Below, in pieces: positions 12,753 to 14,225 of a DNA stretch of 14,225 bases. A program made the translations under genes and the position numbers. Source of the stretch: Gemmatimonadota bacterium (GTDB lineage: Bacteria > Gemmatimonadota > Gemmatimonadetes > Longimicrobiales > Gaopeijiaceae); NCBI GenBank assembly GCA_003695865.1, contig RFGQ01000415.1, positions 1-14,225 on the forward strand. The letters are read 5' to 3'. The notes under the pieces were generated by a model, which was not told the origin of the DNA, did no database searches, and saw only the letters and a list, made by a program, of their open reading frames with translations. The stretch's first letter is position 1, and every line of letters starts with the position of its first letter.

Positions 12753-14225
12753 TCAGAGGATGTAGCGGCGCAGGTCCTGGTCTTCGACCAGCGTCTCGAG
12801 GCGGGCACGTACGAAGTCGCGATCGACCACCACCCGCCCCTTCCCTTCGTCGGGCAGCTCGAAGAGCACGTCCTCCAGCACGGTCGTGAGGATCGTACGC
12901 AGGCGCCGCGCCCCGATGTTCTCCATCTGGTCGTTCAGGCGCGCCGCCAGCCGCGCGATCTCGCGAATGGCCTCGTCGGTGAACTCGAGCTCGGCTCCCT
13001 CCGTCGCGATCATCGCGCGGAACTGTTCGATGAGCGCGTTCTTGGGCTCGCGCAGGATGCGGTAGAAGTCGTCCTCGCCGAGGCTCTTGAGCTCGACGCG
13101 GATGGGAAAGCGGCCCTGCAACTCGGGGATCAGGTCGGACGGCTTCGACACGTGGAACGCACCCGCCGCGATGAACAGGATCCAGTCCGTGCGAACGAGA
13201 CCGTACTTGGTCTGCACCGTCGAGCCCTCGACGATGGGCAGGATGTCGCGCTGCACGCCCTCGCGGCTCACGTCGGGGCCGGCCCCGCCCCGTTCCCCCG
13301 CGATCTTGTCGATCTCGTCGAGGAAGACGATGCCGCTCTCCTCGGCCCGCAGCAGGGCCTCGTGGACCACCTCGTCCATGTCGACGAGCCGATCCAACTC
13401 CTCCTGAAGCAGAAGCCGGCGCGCTTCGGCCACGGTGACCGTACGCCGCTTCTTCTTCTTGGGGAGCATGTCCTGCAGCATCTCGGTGAAGTTGTGGTCC
13501 ATGCCCTCGAAGCCACCCATGGGCACGACCATGCCCTCCAGCGAGGGCGACTGCGTGACCTCGAGCTCGACCTCGCGCTCCTCGAGCTTCCCGTCGGCCA
13601 GCAAGCCGCGCAGCTTCTCTCGCGTTCTCGCCCGTCGTTCTTCGAGGCTGGCGCCCTCCCCGGCCGCTTCGCCGTCGGCCGCCACGGGCGCCACGCCTCC
13701 GGGCCCCGCGACGAAGATGGGACGCGCACCCTCCCCGGCCCCGGCCTCGCCTCCGGCAGCCGCCGCCGGGCGCCGGGCGGGTTCCGGCGCGGGAAGCAGC
13801 AGGTCGAGCAGACGCTCCTCGACCCGCTCCTCTGCGAGCGACATCACCTCGTCTTCCCGCTCGGCGCGCACCATGTTGACGGCCACATCGACCAGATCGC
13901 GCACGATGGACTCGACGTCGCGCCCCACGTAGCCCACCTCGGTGAACTTCGAGGCCTCGACCTTCACGAACGGGGCTCCCGCGAGACGTGCAAGGCGGCG
14001 GGCGATTTCGGTCTTCCCCACCCCGGTCGGCCCGATGAGGATGAGGTTGTTGGGCACGATCTCGTCCCGCAGCTCGTCCTCCACGCGCTGGCGCCGCCAG
14101 CGGTTTCGCAGGGCGATCGCGACGGCCTTCTTCGCGTCGTCCTGCCCGACGATGTACTTGTCGAGCTCCTCGACGATCTGGCGGGGCGTGAGCTCGTCGA
14201 GCCACGCCCCGAACTCGTCGTACCC
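12753..14225 (-). CDS. hslU: HslU, ATPase subunit of the HslUV protease (5' end off the window)
   Basis: AAA+ unfoldase that works with the HslV peptidase. 490 residues are visible and the frame runs off the right edge: from LTPRQIVEELDKYIVGQ (visible residues 12-28) to the edge there is no ATG, GTG or TTG, so the start lies beyond 14225. Walker A GPTGVGKT is at visible residues 65-72, followed by the GYVG pore loop and Walker B FLDEIDK. The block GPDVSREGVQRD and sensor block NIGARRLRT are intact. The C-terminus LRRYIL is the tail that inserts into HslV. The first GTG at 14084 would cut off the conserved N-terminal block and is rejected as a start. The I-domain carries an Ala/Gly/Pro-rich stretch (about 13647-13784) roughly 35 residues longer than in E. 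coli. hslV is expected just to the right. Confidence 0.96.
   Translation of the reverse strand, partial: GYDEFGAWLDELTPRQIVEELDKYIVGQDDAKKAVAIALRNRWRRQRVEDELRDEIVPNNLILIGPTGVGKTEIARRLARLAGAPFVKVEASKFTEVGYVGRDVESIVRDLVDVAVNMVRAEREDEVMSLAEERVEERLLDLLLPAPEPARRPAAAAGGEAGAGEGARPIFVAGPGGVAPVAADGEAAGEGASLEERRARTREKLRGLLADGKLEEREVELEVTQSPSLEGMVVPMGGFEGMDHNFTEMLQDMLPKKKKRRTVTVAEARRLLLQEELDRLVDMDEVVHEALLRAEESGIVFLDEIDKIAGERGGAGPDVSREGVQRDILPIVEGSTVQTKYGLVRTDWILFIAAGAFHVSKPSDLIPELQGRFPIRVELKSLGEDDFYRILREPKNALIEQFRAMIATEGAELEFTDEAIREIARLAARLNDQMENIGARRLRTILTTVLEDVLFELPDEGKGRVVVDRDFVRARLETLVEDQDLRRYIL

Noticed and set aside
12671..12808. Upstream extension of argF by 46 residues
   Set aside because: It overlaps the hslU 3' end and lacks homology to carbamoyltransferase N-termini, while the GTG at 12670 has AGGAGA in front.

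Overview
This is a GC-rich bacterial chromosome segment, densely coded, with many GTG starts and 1-4 bp gene overlaps. Codon use looks even across the window, and I see no insertion sequence, prophage, CRISPR array or other sign of recent transfer. The gene content and style (tig-clpP-clpX-lon order, engB after lon, a sigma-54 regulator with a linker coiled coil, small orphan lipoproteins) suggest a Gemmatimonadota-like bacterium. That placement is an inference from recall, not from a search.

Layout. Positions 1-226 hold a terminator-like hairpin and a complete tRNA-Leu(UAG). Positions 227-3499 (+) hold the protein-quality-control block: trigger factor, ClpP and ClpX. A strong GC hairpin at 3543-3577 separates this from a convergent two-gene unit on the minus strand (4821-3584): an unusual protein joining a ribosome-hibernation-factor-like N-terminus to a sigma-70-like C-terminus, coupled by an ATGA overlap to a 76-residue lipoprotein. 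A 256-bp divergent intergenic region (4822-5077) with two inverted repeats leads to a + strand unit: lon, engB and an unrecognised lipoprotein (5078-8788). From 8852 to the right edge all genes are on the minus strand, read in the order hslU (cut by the window edge), argF, gcvT and a sigma-54-dependent regulator with a degenerate receiver domain.

How it fits together. The window carries the nascent-chain chaperone (trigger factor) and the unfoldase or protease parts of three ATP-dependent degradation machines (ClpXP, Lon, HslU of HslUV), plus a ribosome-assembly GTPase (EngB). The hibernation-factor/sigma fusion sits divergently next to lon, a sensible place for a protein that might link ribosome state to transcription or stress. 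The best candidate for something new is this fusion, with its coupled lipoprotein. Its sigma-like part lacks the basic residues usual for promoter binding, so its mode of action is open. The argF, gcvT and regulator genes are metabolic or regulatory neighbours of hslU; the regulator is translationally coupled to gcvT.

No gene-free stretch exceeds 300 bases.
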